A DNA stretch of 64,000 bases from Imbricaverruca yamaguchii. Lineage: Eukaryota; Arthropoda; Thecostraca; Neoverrucidae. Shown in pieces: positions 22,614 to 34,318 of this stretch. Under the pieces are notes generated by a model. That model ran no database searches and was not told the DNA's origin. It saw only the letters and a list, made by a program, of their open reading frames with translations. The translations under genes and the position numbers were made by a program. Position 1 is the first letter of the stretch, and every line of letters starts with the position of its first letter. Location: positions 427,501 to 491,500 of the forward strand of contig JAOTOL010001470.1 in NCBI GenBank assembly GCA_034440575.1. The letters are read 5' to 3'.

Positions 22614-24008
22614 CAATTATCAAGGATTAGCAATTTCAATGGAATCAATTATCAAGGATAGAATAGTTAGTTATCTGGAAGGTAGCAGATTTATTCAAGA
22701 TCCTCAACATGGGTTTAGAAAAGGACGATCGTGTCTCACAAACTTCTTGGACTTTTTTAACTTCGCCACAGAACAATTTGATCAGAGAAATCAGGTTGAT
22801 GTAGCATATCTTGACTTTAGTAAGGCCTTTGACAAGGTACCCCATAAACGGTTAATGATACAGCTTCAGTCCCATGGTATTGCAGGTAGCATCTTAAAAT
22901 GGATAGAGTTGTGGCTTTCAGATAGACAGCAAAGAGTGATGCTAAATGATACAAAGTCATCATGGCAAAATGTTCTTAGTGGAGTCCCCAAGGGGTCATT
23001 ACTGGGGCCACTACTTTTCATTATATTTGTAAATAACATTGAAAGTGGCCTAAGCAGTAAAGTTTTGAAATTTGCGGATGATTTGAAGGTCTTTAGGGCA
23101 ATAACAGGTCAAGAAGAGGATATCTCGATGCAAAAAGACTTAGACGAACTTGCTAAGTGGTCCGAAGAATGGCAAATTAAATTAAATTTTGATGAGTGCA
23201 AAATCATGCATGTAGGTAAGCAGCATATGAAGGTTCCATACTTGATGGGTGGCCAAGTGCTATCAGTGACTCAACAAGAGAAGGATTTAGGTGTTATTCT
23301 AAACACAAAACTGGGGGCATCAGAACAGACCAAGGAAGACAGGAAGAAGGCACTGAGAATGCTCGGGGCAATAAATAGGAATGTATCCTACAGAAGTGAG
23401 GGAGTGATCAGGAAGCTTCACTGTGCATATGTCAGGCCACATTTGGAATACTGCATCCAAGCTTGGTCTCCTAGCTATGAAAAAGATTGTTGGCTTAAAA
23501 AGAGAGAGTACAAAAGAGGGCTACACAAATGGTTAATGGCATAAGCAACCCGGCATATGAGGAAAGATTGAAGAAATTGAATATGTTTTCACTTAGATAT
23601 AGAAGGCTGAGAGGAGATCTCATCGAGGTCTTTAAATTTGTCCATGGTCTGGAGAGGGGATACCTTGGGAAAATGTTTAAATTGAACAGAAATGATGCAA
23701 TTAGAGGTCATACATTCAAAATTAAAGTTAACCACAGCAGAACAAGGTTAAGGCAGACTTTCTTCACCAACAGGGTAGTAGAACACAGGAATCAGCTGCC
23801 AGAAAACATTGTCAGCAGCAGCACATTGAACATCTTTAAAAACAGCATAGACAATCATTATAAGAATAGAGGGCTTGCTTTTCAGTATTACAGGGAGGGC
23901 TGATTGACAGATTTGGTGGGCAACTGGTTCAGTGTACATAGTGCAACCAAGAAGGGCCCTTGTGGCTCATAGTTGCACTAATCTTTTATGTCTATGTCTT
24001 TATGTCTT
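22614..24008 (+). mobile_element. 5'-truncated CR1-like non-LTR retrotransposon
   Basis: Only the reverse transcriptase part of the coding region and the 3' end remain; the endonuclease domain is missing. The 3' end carries a short UTR and a tail of imperfect TATGTCT repeats (about 23985-24008), as in the CR1 group. ACAACA occurs just before the 5' break and just after the tail, and could be a short target duplication, although that word is frequent in the host minisatellite. It sits inside an ACTGATGGC-type array. Confidence 0.85.
22639..23903 (+). pseudogene. Reverse transcriptase of a CR1-like LINE, frameshifted
   Basis: Codes for the palm and thumb of a non-LTR reverse transcriptase, which copies the element's RNA at a nicked genomic target. 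Counting from the ATG at 22639, motif A is YLDFSKAFDKVPH (Asp59), motif B SGVPKGSLLGPLLF (114-127) and motif C KFADDLKV (Asp147, Asp148), so the three catalytic aspartates are intact. Upstream, QHGFRKGRSCLTN is the usual finger motif. The frame breaks at about 23490-23505. The next frame carries the conserved C-terminal part, from ATQMVNGISNPAYEERLKKL through RRLRGDLIEVFK to the TGA at 23901. The 5' truncation and frameshift mean it cannot move by itself. The ATG is internal to the original ORF2, not its true start. Confidence 0.88.
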
Positions 24009-24150
24009 TACAACACTGATGGAGCAACACCACAGCTCTGATGACATCACCACAACACTAATGAAACTCTGATGGCAGCACCACAACACTGACATCAGCA
24101 CCATAACACAGCACCACAGCACTAATGGAGCAGCACCACAGCACTGACGA
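24009..24150. repeat. Degenerate minisatellite, right part
   Basis: ACAACACTGATGGAGCAACA-type units resume directly after the LINE tail and fade by 24150. Confidence 0.75.
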
Positions 24151-25016
24151 TGATGTGGCCGTACCAACCGGCCAGCGGGAGACACAAACGTCCCATAATG
24201 CTCCCCATGGGCCTAGGAATTGGTCGCAAGCGAAGAATACAAGGGGGAAGGTTTAGGCAGCCTCGAATAGCAAACGACTGGAACGACCGGAGGAGACTGC
24301 GGAGATGTGAGCTGCCTGCACTTCGTGTTACAAAAACTACGAGCATACAATAACTTTCATTGTGGTTGTGTTGTTGGGTTCGATGAAAGACTAGCAATCT
24401 ACATTAATTGGGTGGGTAAGACACCCTTGTTTTCATGAATTGGTCAGCTTTTGGACAGGCATGTTCCACGCTTTAGATACTTTAATGTATATCAATATAT
24501 GGCAAAAAAATTCAACAGCTTCCGAATCCGAATCCCATCGTCGGCACTACCAATCACGAAGCGACGCAAGCTCGGGAAGGCGCGACCTTTCCAGGAATTA
24601 TAATTCTCAACATTGTGTCAAAATTGGATCGAACTGTTAGACATAGTTCTGTTTTTGTCCGGACTGTGGTACGAATTGAGCGTAAAATTGAAGCTTCATG
24701 AAGCTTCAGTTGCCAATGGAATGGAAAGGAAACGAATTGCCAGGGGAACAGACCCTAATTAACTCCCTATGAAACAGCCTGTAAATTGTGAATAAGCTGG
24801 ACAAAACTCGCAGACATCGTGTTCACGTAAGGGGACTTCCTGGGTTAATTTTCATTGGAGTCACTTTTCAGGTTCAAAGATCGCCAGCACATATCGAAGC
24901 TATCTGCTTCCGAGCATCGTGGACTTCCAGCCCCAAGCACCAACAACCCCGAAGCGCTGCCAATTTCCAGTGACTGTCGGACGGCGAAGCCAAGACACGT
25001 TCGGCCCTCACGACAT
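24151..25016. other. Unique sequence
   Basis: No gene or RNA recognised. Contains an ATTGAAGCTTCATGAAGCTTCA direct/inverted patch near 24689-24710. Confidence 0.35.
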
Positions 25017-25912
25017 GGCTCAGTGCCAGGTCGGGGTGTCTGGCGACTGGACAGTGCCAGGTCGGGATGTCTGGCGACTGGGCAGTGCCAGGTCGGGATG
25101 TCTGGCGACTGGGCAGTGCCAGGTCGGGATGTCTGGCGACTGGGCAGTGCCAGGTCGGGATGTCTGGCGACTGGGCAGTGCCAGGTCGGGATGTCTGGCG
25201 ACTGGGCAGTGCCAGGTCGGCATGTCTGGCGACTGGGCAGTGCCAGGTCGGGATGTCTGGCGACTGGGCAGTGCCAGGTCGGGATGTCTGGCGACTGGGC
25301 AGTGCCAGGTCGGCGACTGGGCAGTGCCAGTATGTCTGGCGACTGGGCAGTGCCAGGTCGGGGTGTCTGGCGACTGGGCAGTGCCAGGTCGGCATGTCTG
25401 GCGACTGGGCAGTGCCAGGTCGGCATGTCTGGCGACTGGGCAGTGCTAGGTCGGGATGTCTGGCGACTGGGCAGTGCCAGGTCGGCATGTCTGGCGACTG
25501 GGCAGTGCCAGGTCGGGATGTCTGGCGACTGGGCAGTGCCAGGTCGGCATGTCTGGCGACTGGGCAGTGCTAGGTCGGGATGTCTGGCGACTGGGCAGTG
25601 CCAGGTCGGGATGTCTGGCGACTGGGCAGTGCCAGGTCGGGATGTCTGGCGACTGGGCAGTGCCAGGTCGGGATGTCTGGCGACTGGGCAGTGCCAGGTC
25701 GGGATGTCTGGCGACTGGGCAGTGCCAGGTCGGCATGTCTGGCGACTGGGTAGTGCCAGGTCGGGATGTCTGGCGACTGGGCAGTGCCAGGTCGGGATGT
25801 CTGGCGACTGGGCAGTGCCAGGTCGGCATGTCTGGCGACTGGGCAGTGTCAGGTCGGGATGTCTGGCGACTGGGCAGTGCCAGGTCGGCATGTCTGGCGA
25901 CTGGGCAGCACG
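25017..25912. repeat. Minisatellite, 31-bp unit, about 29 copies
   Basis: The unit is CAGTGCCAGGTCGGGATGTC plus TGGCGACTGGG, very homogeneous, with GGGATG/GGCATG/GGGGTG variants and two shortened copies near 25310-25335. All frames on both strands are open (31-residue cycles); these frames are artefacts. Confidence 0.95.
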
Positions 25913-26406
25913 CAGAAGTAATGGTTGCAACTGGCATGTCCGCCGAGGAGCACAAGGGTGTGCGATAGACGCGGTGCTTTCCCACGGAGTACGACTTTCC
26001 GGCTGCTGAGCCTTCGGTCCTTCAGTCTGCATGCAGCTACCGAGCACACGTGTGTGGAGCGTGGGATCGAGGCCGCACCAGTACTTTTCTTACAGAAAAG
26101 TATAGTTCTGCCTTCTTCACAGTCTGCCCTCCCGAAACAGCAGCTGCTGCTTCACGAGTTGCTCCTCGACCCTCGTAGTAGATCACGGCGAGCAGGAGAG
26201 AAGTGGGCACAGATTAGAGTGGTCGAACACGGGTCGACAAGGATACCAATGACTTCTCTACCTAGAGGCGACTCGCCTTCTCATCACCGACCGTCGCCAC
26301 TCCGAGGTCCACGCTTGTCAGAACAAGTGAAAGGCAGCCAGTTATCTGGGCGTGGCTTAACACGACTTGCTATCGGGGCAGTTGGTTCACGCGCGACGGC
26401 GTATGT
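25913..26406. other. Unique sequence upstream of tRNA-Tyr
   Basis: Contains a 9-bp-arm inverted repeat, TACTTTTCT/AGAAAAGTA, near 26081-26101. No other feature recognised. Confidence 0.4.
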
Positions 26407-26496
26407 GCCTCCGGTAGCTCAGTTGGTAGAGCGGTGGACTGTAGTGGTTCTGCAACGGATATCCATAGGTCGCTGGTTCAAATCCGGCCCGGAGGA
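26407..26496 (+). tRNA. tRNA-Tyr (GTA), with a 16-nt intron
   Basis: The acceptor stem CCTCCGG (26407-26413) pairs with CCGGAGG (26489-26495), followed by discriminator A. The D arm is AGCTCAGTTGGTAGAGC. The anticodon arm is TGGA-CTGTAGA-TCCA, with GTA at 26440-26442. The T arm GCTGG-TTCAAAT-CCGGC is complete. A 16-nt intron (26444-26459) lies one base 3' of the anticodon, the canonical nuclear position and a hallmark of eukaryotic tRNA-Tyr genes. Internal A and B boxes serve as the Pol III promoter. CCA is not encoded. It looks functional. Confidence 0.96.
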
Positions 26497-26498
26497 CG

Positions 26499-26502
26499 TT
26501 TT
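26499..26502 (+). terminator. Pol III T-run terminator of tRNA-Tyr
   Basis: TTTT begins two bases after the discriminator base of the tRNA, the expected position for RNA polymerase III termination. Confidence 0.8.
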
Positions 26503-28250
26503 CCATACACGGCTGCCTCACACGAAGGAAATTCAGCGGTACTTGCGAGTGGAGGGCACAATTGCCGATGTGCCATTGCACTAATCCTGCTAGCGGTGCC
26601 GTGCTACTAGCACGTGATGACGCGCAAACCGGAAGGGGTGCTGCCATTCCTATAGGAAACAGTCCGGCAGGTGGGCGATGGTGAGCTTGTGCCAGATAAG
26701 ATTGCAGCTCCGGCTGCTAACCGAAGTCACCCAAGTCCGCCAGTCAGCTGCGAGACAAGTAATTGGCAATGGCAGGATGCAAGATTAGACGGCCGGTGTA
26801 TTTGCTGACTCGAAGTTCAATACAACAGCCAGGGTCCATTAATATGTAAACCACCTTCCTCAGATCGCAGAATGGCACATCAAATCAACGTAAATAAGTA
26901 CTTTCATGATGGAATCATGGTTCCATTATTCAAAATCCAGCCAAGCTTTCTGAACACGGATTCAAAGGTGTCAGCATTGCGACCCTGACGAAGTGCAGTA
27001 GCTTAATTATACACGCGCTATATCTTATGACACAGTTCAAAATGTTATATCACACTGATATGAAACGGATGTCAGAAACGTATATTATACACAGCTAATT
27101 AAGATGAGGTGTCGAATTATGTCTTTGGTATGATTAGAATCTAAAAAGTTTTCTGTCAGGGCGTGCAGCGTATGCTAAATCTGAATATAATCATGCAACA
27201 ATATTGCTACCATCTCGTCGACACACGCTTGGTGTAAGCTAGCAGCTGAAAAGACAACCTGTAGTTCCTCATATACCCAAACGGAAGCGGACTTCCACAC
27301 CACAGTAACATAGGGAGACGCACATCAGAACAAGGTAACTGGGGGTCCGTGATTTTCAACACAACTTGTTCCTGTTAAAATACCAATTTCTAATATATTT
27401 AAGCTGACATTTGCAAGCGCGCATATATACATCGGTGTCTGCATGCGGAATGTGTGTAGCTCGTAGTTACTTGTATGTGATGGGTTGAGTTGTCCTTCGG
27501 TGTAGCCACCAGAACTACCTTTGTTAGCAAACAGCGACTGGTATCTCCAGCCCCACACCACTGATTGTGGAGGGGGAGCGTTTTTCGGCCTCGGCCCGCC
27601 TCCCTTTCACCTGCACGGTTCAAATTGAAATTGATGGCTTATACCATATGACATCCGGACGTAGAACGCTTTTTGTTTTAGGTCAAGGTGAAACGTCTTA
27701 AGAAGACCGCAACTTTCCACGAGCCAAACATGAGTCACGACCCATCTTCCAGATCTAGCAAATCATCCAAAACTCGATGCAAATTTGTCCGTGTGGGTAC
27801 TCCTACGAGGGAGAGCCAATTCCAGTCACTGGCATGGAGCAGGGTGTTCGTCACAGGACGAAGGCCTGACATGGAACAGGAGAGTTGCTATGGGACAGGA
27901 GAGCTGTCATGGAACAGGAGAGTTGCTATGGGACAGGAGAGCTGTCATGGGACAGGACACCAGAGCAAGGGACGTGTCGGTGAATTGACGGCACGTCAAA
28001 CTTCGGCAAAAATTCTGCCGTTGAATTATAATTCACAGATCGGGTAGCGCATGGTTCACGCAACAAGCTCCGCTAAGCGGAGGACAATGGTCCATACAGT
28101 CATCTCAGCAAGCATTCTCTGATTAAAACTTTAATTCTCATTGCATAATTTACATACCATATAAAATTATAATAATTAATATAAATATTAAAATTAACTA
28201 GATTTTAAACGAAAAGTCAACCGGCGTTGCAAGACGATCGGGCAGGAGAC
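26503..28250. other. Unique sequence, AT-rich in part
   Basis: No gene recognised. A small repeat of about 38 bp (ATGGGACAGGAGAGCTGTCA type) occurs about twice near 27870-27955. Confidence 0.4.
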
Positions 28251-29214
28251 GGGATAACTGACACAGTCATGGCACTTGGCACGAACAGGATAGCTGGCAC
28301 GGTCATGACATCTGGCAGTCACAACTAGTGTCCGCTCGATGCAGACATTACAGAGCGGCGCAGTGACAGGCCGCCGGTGCAGCGCCCGATGTCAGGTGCA
28401 GCCACCCGGAGGGTTCAGTGACCCACTCCCACAGTACGCCATCAGCAGCACAACCCCCGGCGAGGGTGCCAACCAGCTGGCGGCACAAGTCCGCCGTCAC
28501 TCACGGGCGGTCGCCTGGAGCACGGTGCCACTGATGGATCGCCGCCTGGAGCAAGGTACAACTGAGAGACCATCGTCTGGGGCACGACACCACTGACACT
28601 CTCCGCTGCCAGGAAATGGGTGTACACTGCGTGCTCGAAATCACAATTCAAAGCGCAAAGAACTTCAAGGTACAAGAAGATCCTTGCACACTGATGTCAA
28701 GATTTAATACCGAACAACACATCTGAATTTAAAGAGAAAAACGTGTTTTTGTGTAGGGAGGGGCGAGGGGGACTGGATTATCAGGACTATCCTGGTACCA
28801 GTAAAATGTAAATTATGAAAATGTATCCACGTGGAGGACGACGGACGACCCAGTCAACTTCATACATCGTAAAACCATTTGCTTGTGTTCGAAATAACAG
28901 CACCTTCTGGACTGTCTCAGCACGGGGGTGTGGGCGATGCACTGCAGGTGTTGCCGCTGCTGAACATCCCCAGGATGTGGCTGCAGGTGGTGTACTCGAC
29001 AGGCAGCCGCTGCTGAACTTCCCCAGGCTGTGGCTGCAGGTGGTGTACTCGACAGGCAGCCGCTGCTGTCCTCCCTGTACCCTGGACTGCCAGCCGAGGC
29101 CAGCGACGGCACAGTTGAGGCCTACGCGTGATGGCGTCACACAAGGGCTGGCCGCCGATTGCGGCCGGGACGGCTCCACGGCAGAGTAGGGACGTCAACC
29201 GCCTGGTCACCGTC
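28251..29214. other. Unique sequence with short duplicated segments
   Basis: Two degenerate repeats of GGATAACTGACACAGTCATG type lie near 28250-28325. Two to three copies of a roughly 60-bp GGTGGTGTACTCGACAGGCA-containing unit lie near 28950-29070. No gene. Confidence 0.4.
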
Positions 29215-29224
29215 ACCGGCTCCT

Positions 29225-29955
29225 GCTGCCGACCCAGCCGCTGCTGAGCCGGATCGAGCCGGGCTCTCTGCCGACGCAGCCGCTGCTGAGCCGGACCGAG
29301 CCGGGCTCTCTGCCGACGCAGCCGCTGCTGAGCCGGACCGAGCCGGGCTCTCTGCCGACCCAGCCGCTGCTGAGCCGGACCGAGCCGGGCTCTCTGCCGA
29401 CGCAGCCGCTGCTGAGCCGGACCGAGCCGGGCTCTCTGCCGACGCAGCCGCTGCTGAGCCGGACCGAGCCGGGCTCTCTGCCGACCCAGCCGCTGCTGAG
29501 CCGGACCGAGCCGGGCTCTCTGCCGACCCAGCCGCTGCTGAGCCGGACCGAGCCGGGCTCTCTGCCGACGCAGCCGCTGCTGAGCCGGACCGAGCCGGGC
29601 TCTCTGCCGACGCAGCCGCTGCTGAGCCGGACCGAGCCGGGCTCTCTGCCGACGCAGCCGTTGCTGAGCCGGACCGAGCCGGGCTCTCTGCCGACGCAGC
29701 CGTTGCTGAGCCGGACCGAGCCGGCGTGGCCGGACCGAGCCGGGCTCTCTGCCGACCCAGCCGCTGCTGAGCCGGACCGAGCCGGGCTCTCTGCCGACGC
29801 AGCCGCTGCTGAGCCGGACCGAGCCGGGCTCTCTGCCGACACAGCCGCTGCTGAGCCGGACCGAGCCGGGCTCTCTGCCGACACAGCCGTTGCTGAGCCG
29901 GACCGAGCCGGGCTCTCTGCCGACGCAGCCGCTGCTGAGCCGGACCGAGCCGCAG
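29225..29955. repeat. Minisatellite, 42-bp unit, about 17 copies
   Basis: The unit is GAGCCGGGCTCTCTGCCGAC followed by GCAGCCGCTGCTGAGCCGGACC. The length is 14 codons, so most frames are open (for example TEPGSLPTQPLLSR). One shortened copy lies near 29725. Low-complexity artefact rather than a gene. Confidence 0.94.
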
Positions 29956-30595
29956 CGCGTCGCTGTGCTGACGAGACGACACCATGAGGATCCGCATATG
30001 AAGATCCAGCTGGCGCGACCACAGCCCGGCGTTCATGGTAAAGACGATTTATACCGCAACCGCAGCGAGGCAAGTTTTTTTCGGATTGAAAAGCATGCGG
30101 AAGAAATATAAGTTGTGCCACTAGCGGCATGGTGGCGGGACCATCGGACGACTGCCGGAGCATGACTCCCGAACGACCGCAGTTGATTAATCGATACCTC
30201 ACTTGAGGTATCTGGAATGTTCTGAGCCTTATTATCTTAGCGTTATTCCCGATAAAGATAACGCATTGATTACCACAGCTTCGATCCTGGCACGCAAACG
30301 CCAAACCAATCTACAAGACTTATGTTTCATTTGCAAGTTCGTTAGCTAAAGATCGCGAGGAATAGAAGACATTTTTTATCGTCTCTTAGCCGGCAGCAAC
30401 AAGAGCGCTTACAACTATGCATCATCAGAAATATTGCAGGTCGTCCCCCACCCGTCTACTGGTGAACTCCCTATGGTGGAGTCACCAGCATCAACCCCCC
30501 ATCCCGGTGAACTGTGGTAAGCGACTGTCCACCTGACCCAAGAAGAAAAACATTGAGTTTTTACGGTGCATTCGATCGTTCGCCGGGGTCGCATG
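29956..30595. other. Unique sequence
   Basis: Nothing recognised. Confidence 0.35.
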
Positions 30596-31044
30596 ACTGC
30601 ACACTGCACCGACTGCATAACTGCACACTGTACCAACTGTACAACTGCATACTGTACAATCTGTACAACTACACACTGTACCAGCTGTACAACTGCACAC
30701 TGTACCAGCTGTACAACTGCATACTGTACAATCTGTACAACTACACACTGTACCAGCTGCACAACTGCACACTGTACCAGCTGTACGACTGCACACTGTA
30801 CCATTTGCACAACTACACACTGTACCAGCTGTACAACTGCACACTGTACCAGCTGTACAACTGCACACTGTACCAGCTGTACGACTGCACACTGTACCAT
30901 CTGTACAACTACACACTGTACCATCTGTACAACTACACACTGTACCAGCTGTAAAACTGCATACTGTACCAACTGTACAACTACACACTGTACCAACTGT
31001 ACAACTACACACTGTACCAGCTGTACAACTGCATACTGTACAAT
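30596..31044. repeat. Minisatellite, 24-bp unit, left part (about 19 copies)
   Basis: Units such as TGTACCAGCTGTACAACTGC plus ACAC. The last ten bases, ACTGTACAAT (31035-31044), reappear immediately after the transposon at 35339-35348, where the array resumes in the same orientation. Confidence 0.93.
31035..31044. repeat. Target-site duplication, left copy
   Basis: ACTGTACAAT, identical to 35339-35348. The inferred empty site, GCATACTGTACAATCTGTAC, occurs intact at about 30651-30670 and again near 30720-30740 in the same array, so the duplication is supported by an unoccupied paralogous site. Confidence 0.8.
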
Positions 31045-31405
31045 AGGGTGGAGTGATTTCCAAAATTTTTGGTGTTAAAGTCTTAAAACTTGCGTTTGGT
31101 TCTAAAAAGATGATCTGCAAAGTTTTAGAGCAATCTGAGGCCGGGAAGCCGCCGCGCCTCAGGGCTTTCTGAGGCCGAAATGACGTTTTTCTACCAACTT
31201 GCGGGATCAAGCCCGATTTCAGGAATTTAAATAATTAGATAGCAAATAAATATTTATTTCATTGCATTGTATAGTTTTTCATCCACCGTTGTGCTAATTT
31301 TCACTTCCCTAACTTGAAAATTGTGCCTGCCACGACGCAGAGTTCCGGAAGGTGTGCCGCCCGCAGCGCCACCACTCCCCTCTATCGGCAGAAGTATGAA
31401 CTGCG
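31045..31405 (+). repeat. Left terminal inverted repeat
   Basis: Matches the reverse complement of 34966-35338. Long identical blocks include the segment around 31105-31165 (GCAATCTGAGGCCGGGAAGC and neighbours). Indels near 31060-31075 and 31240-31260 separate the arms. Such long terminal repeats often contain transposase binding sites and promoters. Confidence 0.88.
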
Positions 31406-32225
31406 ACCATTCACCGTTCATTCCGCAATATAAGTATCTTTCTTGGTCAATTGGGGGGCAGGTAGGTGGCGGATTTGAGACAGTTCACAGTGTGCTGACT
31501 TCTTATGCGCACAGCGCTATTTTATTACGATTCCAGCGACTTCTATCGACAGCTACACACGATTGGAGCGTAGCCACAGCCGGCTTTGGCATATCCTGCC
31601 TTTCAGCCTCCAAGCTCACAATGTTTACCTGAGATACCCTGCTAGCATGTTTTCTTGGCTGCATGTGAATTGTTGCTGCAGATATTTGAACTTAATTAAT
31701 TTACTTTGGCAGAAACACTAACAATCCCACACCTTACTGGGTAGGTACTTGGTTGCACGACTAACGCATATCGCTCAAATTTAGCAGTACTGGCGATGAT
31801 TGTGTACTCCGACCATCGATTTCCCACCAACTGTTACATTTGCTCACCATCACCACCATGATCATGGGTAAAGAGTTGCTTTGTAAGTTACCCCACTGGC
31901 GGCCAATATATTGCGCGGCCACGGCCGGGGTGGCCGAGGCATATTCTCCAACCATGACCATGGTTGAAACCGAAAATAAGGATCTACGAGGGCGTGTGTC
32001 GCACGCGGAATTTCCAATGCAGTTATGCACCCTGAACTTCCTGGTATAGCAAAAAAAAACTTTGTGATACATTTTTATCCTATGGCGAGGGATGAATTTT
32101 GAAACTTACCAGTTGCCTAACCAGTTTTTGCCTCTTTTCCAGACTAGTGAACCTATCATATTTCGAATATTAAAGTAAAAAAGGTTAAGGGAAGTTCATT
32201 CCGATCGAAGACGGCTCGCTTTGCG
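31406..32225. other. Internal 5' region of the transposon
   Basis: Sequence between the left terminal repeat and the recognisable coding region. Any first exon or promoter of the transposase gene should lie here; a strong acceptor-like TTGCCTCTTTTCCAG ends near 32142. No DNA-binding domain such as THAP or BED could be identified. Confidence 0.4.
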
Positions 32226-32287
32226 TTGGGCCATCCCTGCGAACTGCCGAAGAACCAAATGCCACTTCAGATTCATGTATACAACTT

Positions 32288-32307
32288 CTACAGACTACAG
32301 TCTGTAG
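32288..32307. repeat. Palindrome at the N-terminal frame break
   Basis: CTACAGACT-AC-AGTCTGTAG, perfect 9-bp arms with a 2-bp centre. The second arm adds an in-frame TAG and shifts the reading frame relative to upstream CELPKNQMP coding sequence, so it may be a small templated insertion. Confidence 0.75.
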
Positions 32308-33467
32308 AACAGACTTCGGGCTGTCGACAACCATGCAGCGGGCGAAAGGCAAATCGCCACGAGCGTTGCCAAGGGCGTTGTATACCTTTGGGGGAAAGCA
32401 AGCGTCCCTGTTAAATCGTTTCAGTCGATTGTCCGGGGTGTCCTGGTGATTATGAAGAAAGGAAAGGATCTAACAAAGACCCCAATAAAGAAACGCGCTG
32501 GCGCAAGCAAAACGATTCCCCTCCATGAGCTGATTGACATCTGCGCGTGCAGTTGTCATTCGAGAAATGCCTGCAGCTGCCCCAGCGAGAACAAGGTTCC
32601 ATACCGCGAGTGGAATTTCTTACAAGACCAGCGAGGTGAGAAGAAGCGAAGCATCGGCGGCATTGACATGAAGGCCTCCAATGCATTGGGGAGGAGGCGA
32701 AGAGATCAGAACCGTCTGCGGCCTGACCCGGCTTTCCTTCAGACGGACGCCAACGACTCGGATCCTGGTCCCTCGGGTCTGACCGAGCACAGCACGGGAC
32801 ACGAGCCCGAAAGCATGGACGAGGGAAGCAATGGTGACGATGCATATGACACAGGGAGTGTCCACGAACCAACACAGACTAGGGCTCCGTACAATATGAT
32901 GCCTCTGGAGAATTTCGCTAAGGAGTGTGACCGGTACATTGAGGTCACTGATAGGATTGCAGCGGCCCTTGGCACCGCTCTCTTGAAGGACCTTGGCCTC
33001 GTCACTGAGAACGACACGAGGCACGTCATCACACGAGATAAAGTGATAAGAGCCAGAAAAAGGGCACAGGAGAAAGAAAAGCGAAAGCTAAAGGAGGGCA
33101 TAGACGGTAAGGTGCAGTGCATGGGATTCGATGGGAGACAGGATATCACAAAGATACGAGAGAAAACAAATGAGCAAGACGTACGGCTTACGGGAAAAGA
33201 GAAGCATCTGGTATTTGTGAGCGAGCCAGGTAGAACCTACATCGCTCACAGAACACTGACATCAGAAAATAGTGCATCAATTGCTGGCAAGGCTTTAGAA
33301 GTCGTTCGGGAGTGCGACTCGGAAGAATCCCTGCAGGCAGTATTGGTCGATGGCACTGCCGTTAACACAGGCCGCGAAAACGGAGCACTCACGAGGATGG
33401 AGCGCCAGCTGGGCCGTAGCGTCCAGTGGCTCATCTGCCTTCTTCATGGCAACGTGCTCCCGATGAG

Positions 33468-33727
33468 GTATGTGCCGCTTGTTTTTTTATATATAATAAA
33501 ACAAGAATTGACTGAAATACATCGCCACTATCCACCTGATCCTTACAAATTACATGACATACAATAATATACTGCGTCATCTGCATGCCTATCTAGAACC
33601 ATGGCAATTTGTGAGTCCGTAGTACAATCCAAACACTTGCCATGCCATTTGCCCATTTAGACCCTTATAAATGTTAATCCAATTCCTTCCTTGTCCCAAT
33701 CCCATTCTGTCCTGGGCTTTTTCGCAG
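33468..33727 (+). other. 260-bp intron of the transposase-like gene
   Basis: Donor AG|GTATGT at 33467/33468 and acceptor TTTTTTCGCAG ending at 33727. Splicing joins in phase 2 to give LPMR-HVFVELD, restoring a continuous family-like reading. The unspliced frame stops at 33565-33567. Confidence 0.85.
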
Positions 33728-34305
33728 GCATGTGTTCGTGGAGCTGGATGAAGGCCACGGTACCAGTGGGTCCAATTCCGTCAAGGGCCCGCTGGGACAA
33801 ACTATAGCTGGTGACATTCACCGCCAGCCGGGGGTGGACTTCCGTCCCATACCATTCAACGCACCTGACATCGCGGAGCAGGTTGTCGCGGACCTGTCTG
33901 CTGACCAGCGCAACCTTCTCCGGTACTGCCGAGCCGTCGCCACCGGCGTTGTCAGTGCTGAGCTGGCACGCACCAGGCCGGGTCCGCTTAACCACGCGCG
34001 GTGGCTAACTCTCGGCATCAGAGTGCTCGTACTGTACACGATAACTGCGTCGCCAACCCTGGCTCTGACAAAGATGACAGAGTTTGTCCAGCAGGTGTAT
34101 GCCCCTGTGTGGTTCGACATCAAGGCGCGCCCACTCTTCACACAAGGAGTCGTGCATCTCTTCAGAACGATGGGACTTATTCAGACACAGACACCTGAAG
34201 TGCAGACAGTGGCGAAACGTTCAGTGCAACGAAACGCGTGGTTCGCCCACCCGTAGAACCTAATCGCGGCCATGGTTGTCGACGCTGACAGGTCGATCCG
34301 CGAGA

Positions 34306-34318
34306 GGGGGGGGGGGGG
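34306..34318. repeat. 13-base G run within the coding region
   Basis: Encodes a run of Gly after SIRERG where I recall a short helical segment in relatives. Prone to replication slippage and to sequencing error; the frame on both sides is nevertheless the same. Confidence 0.8.
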
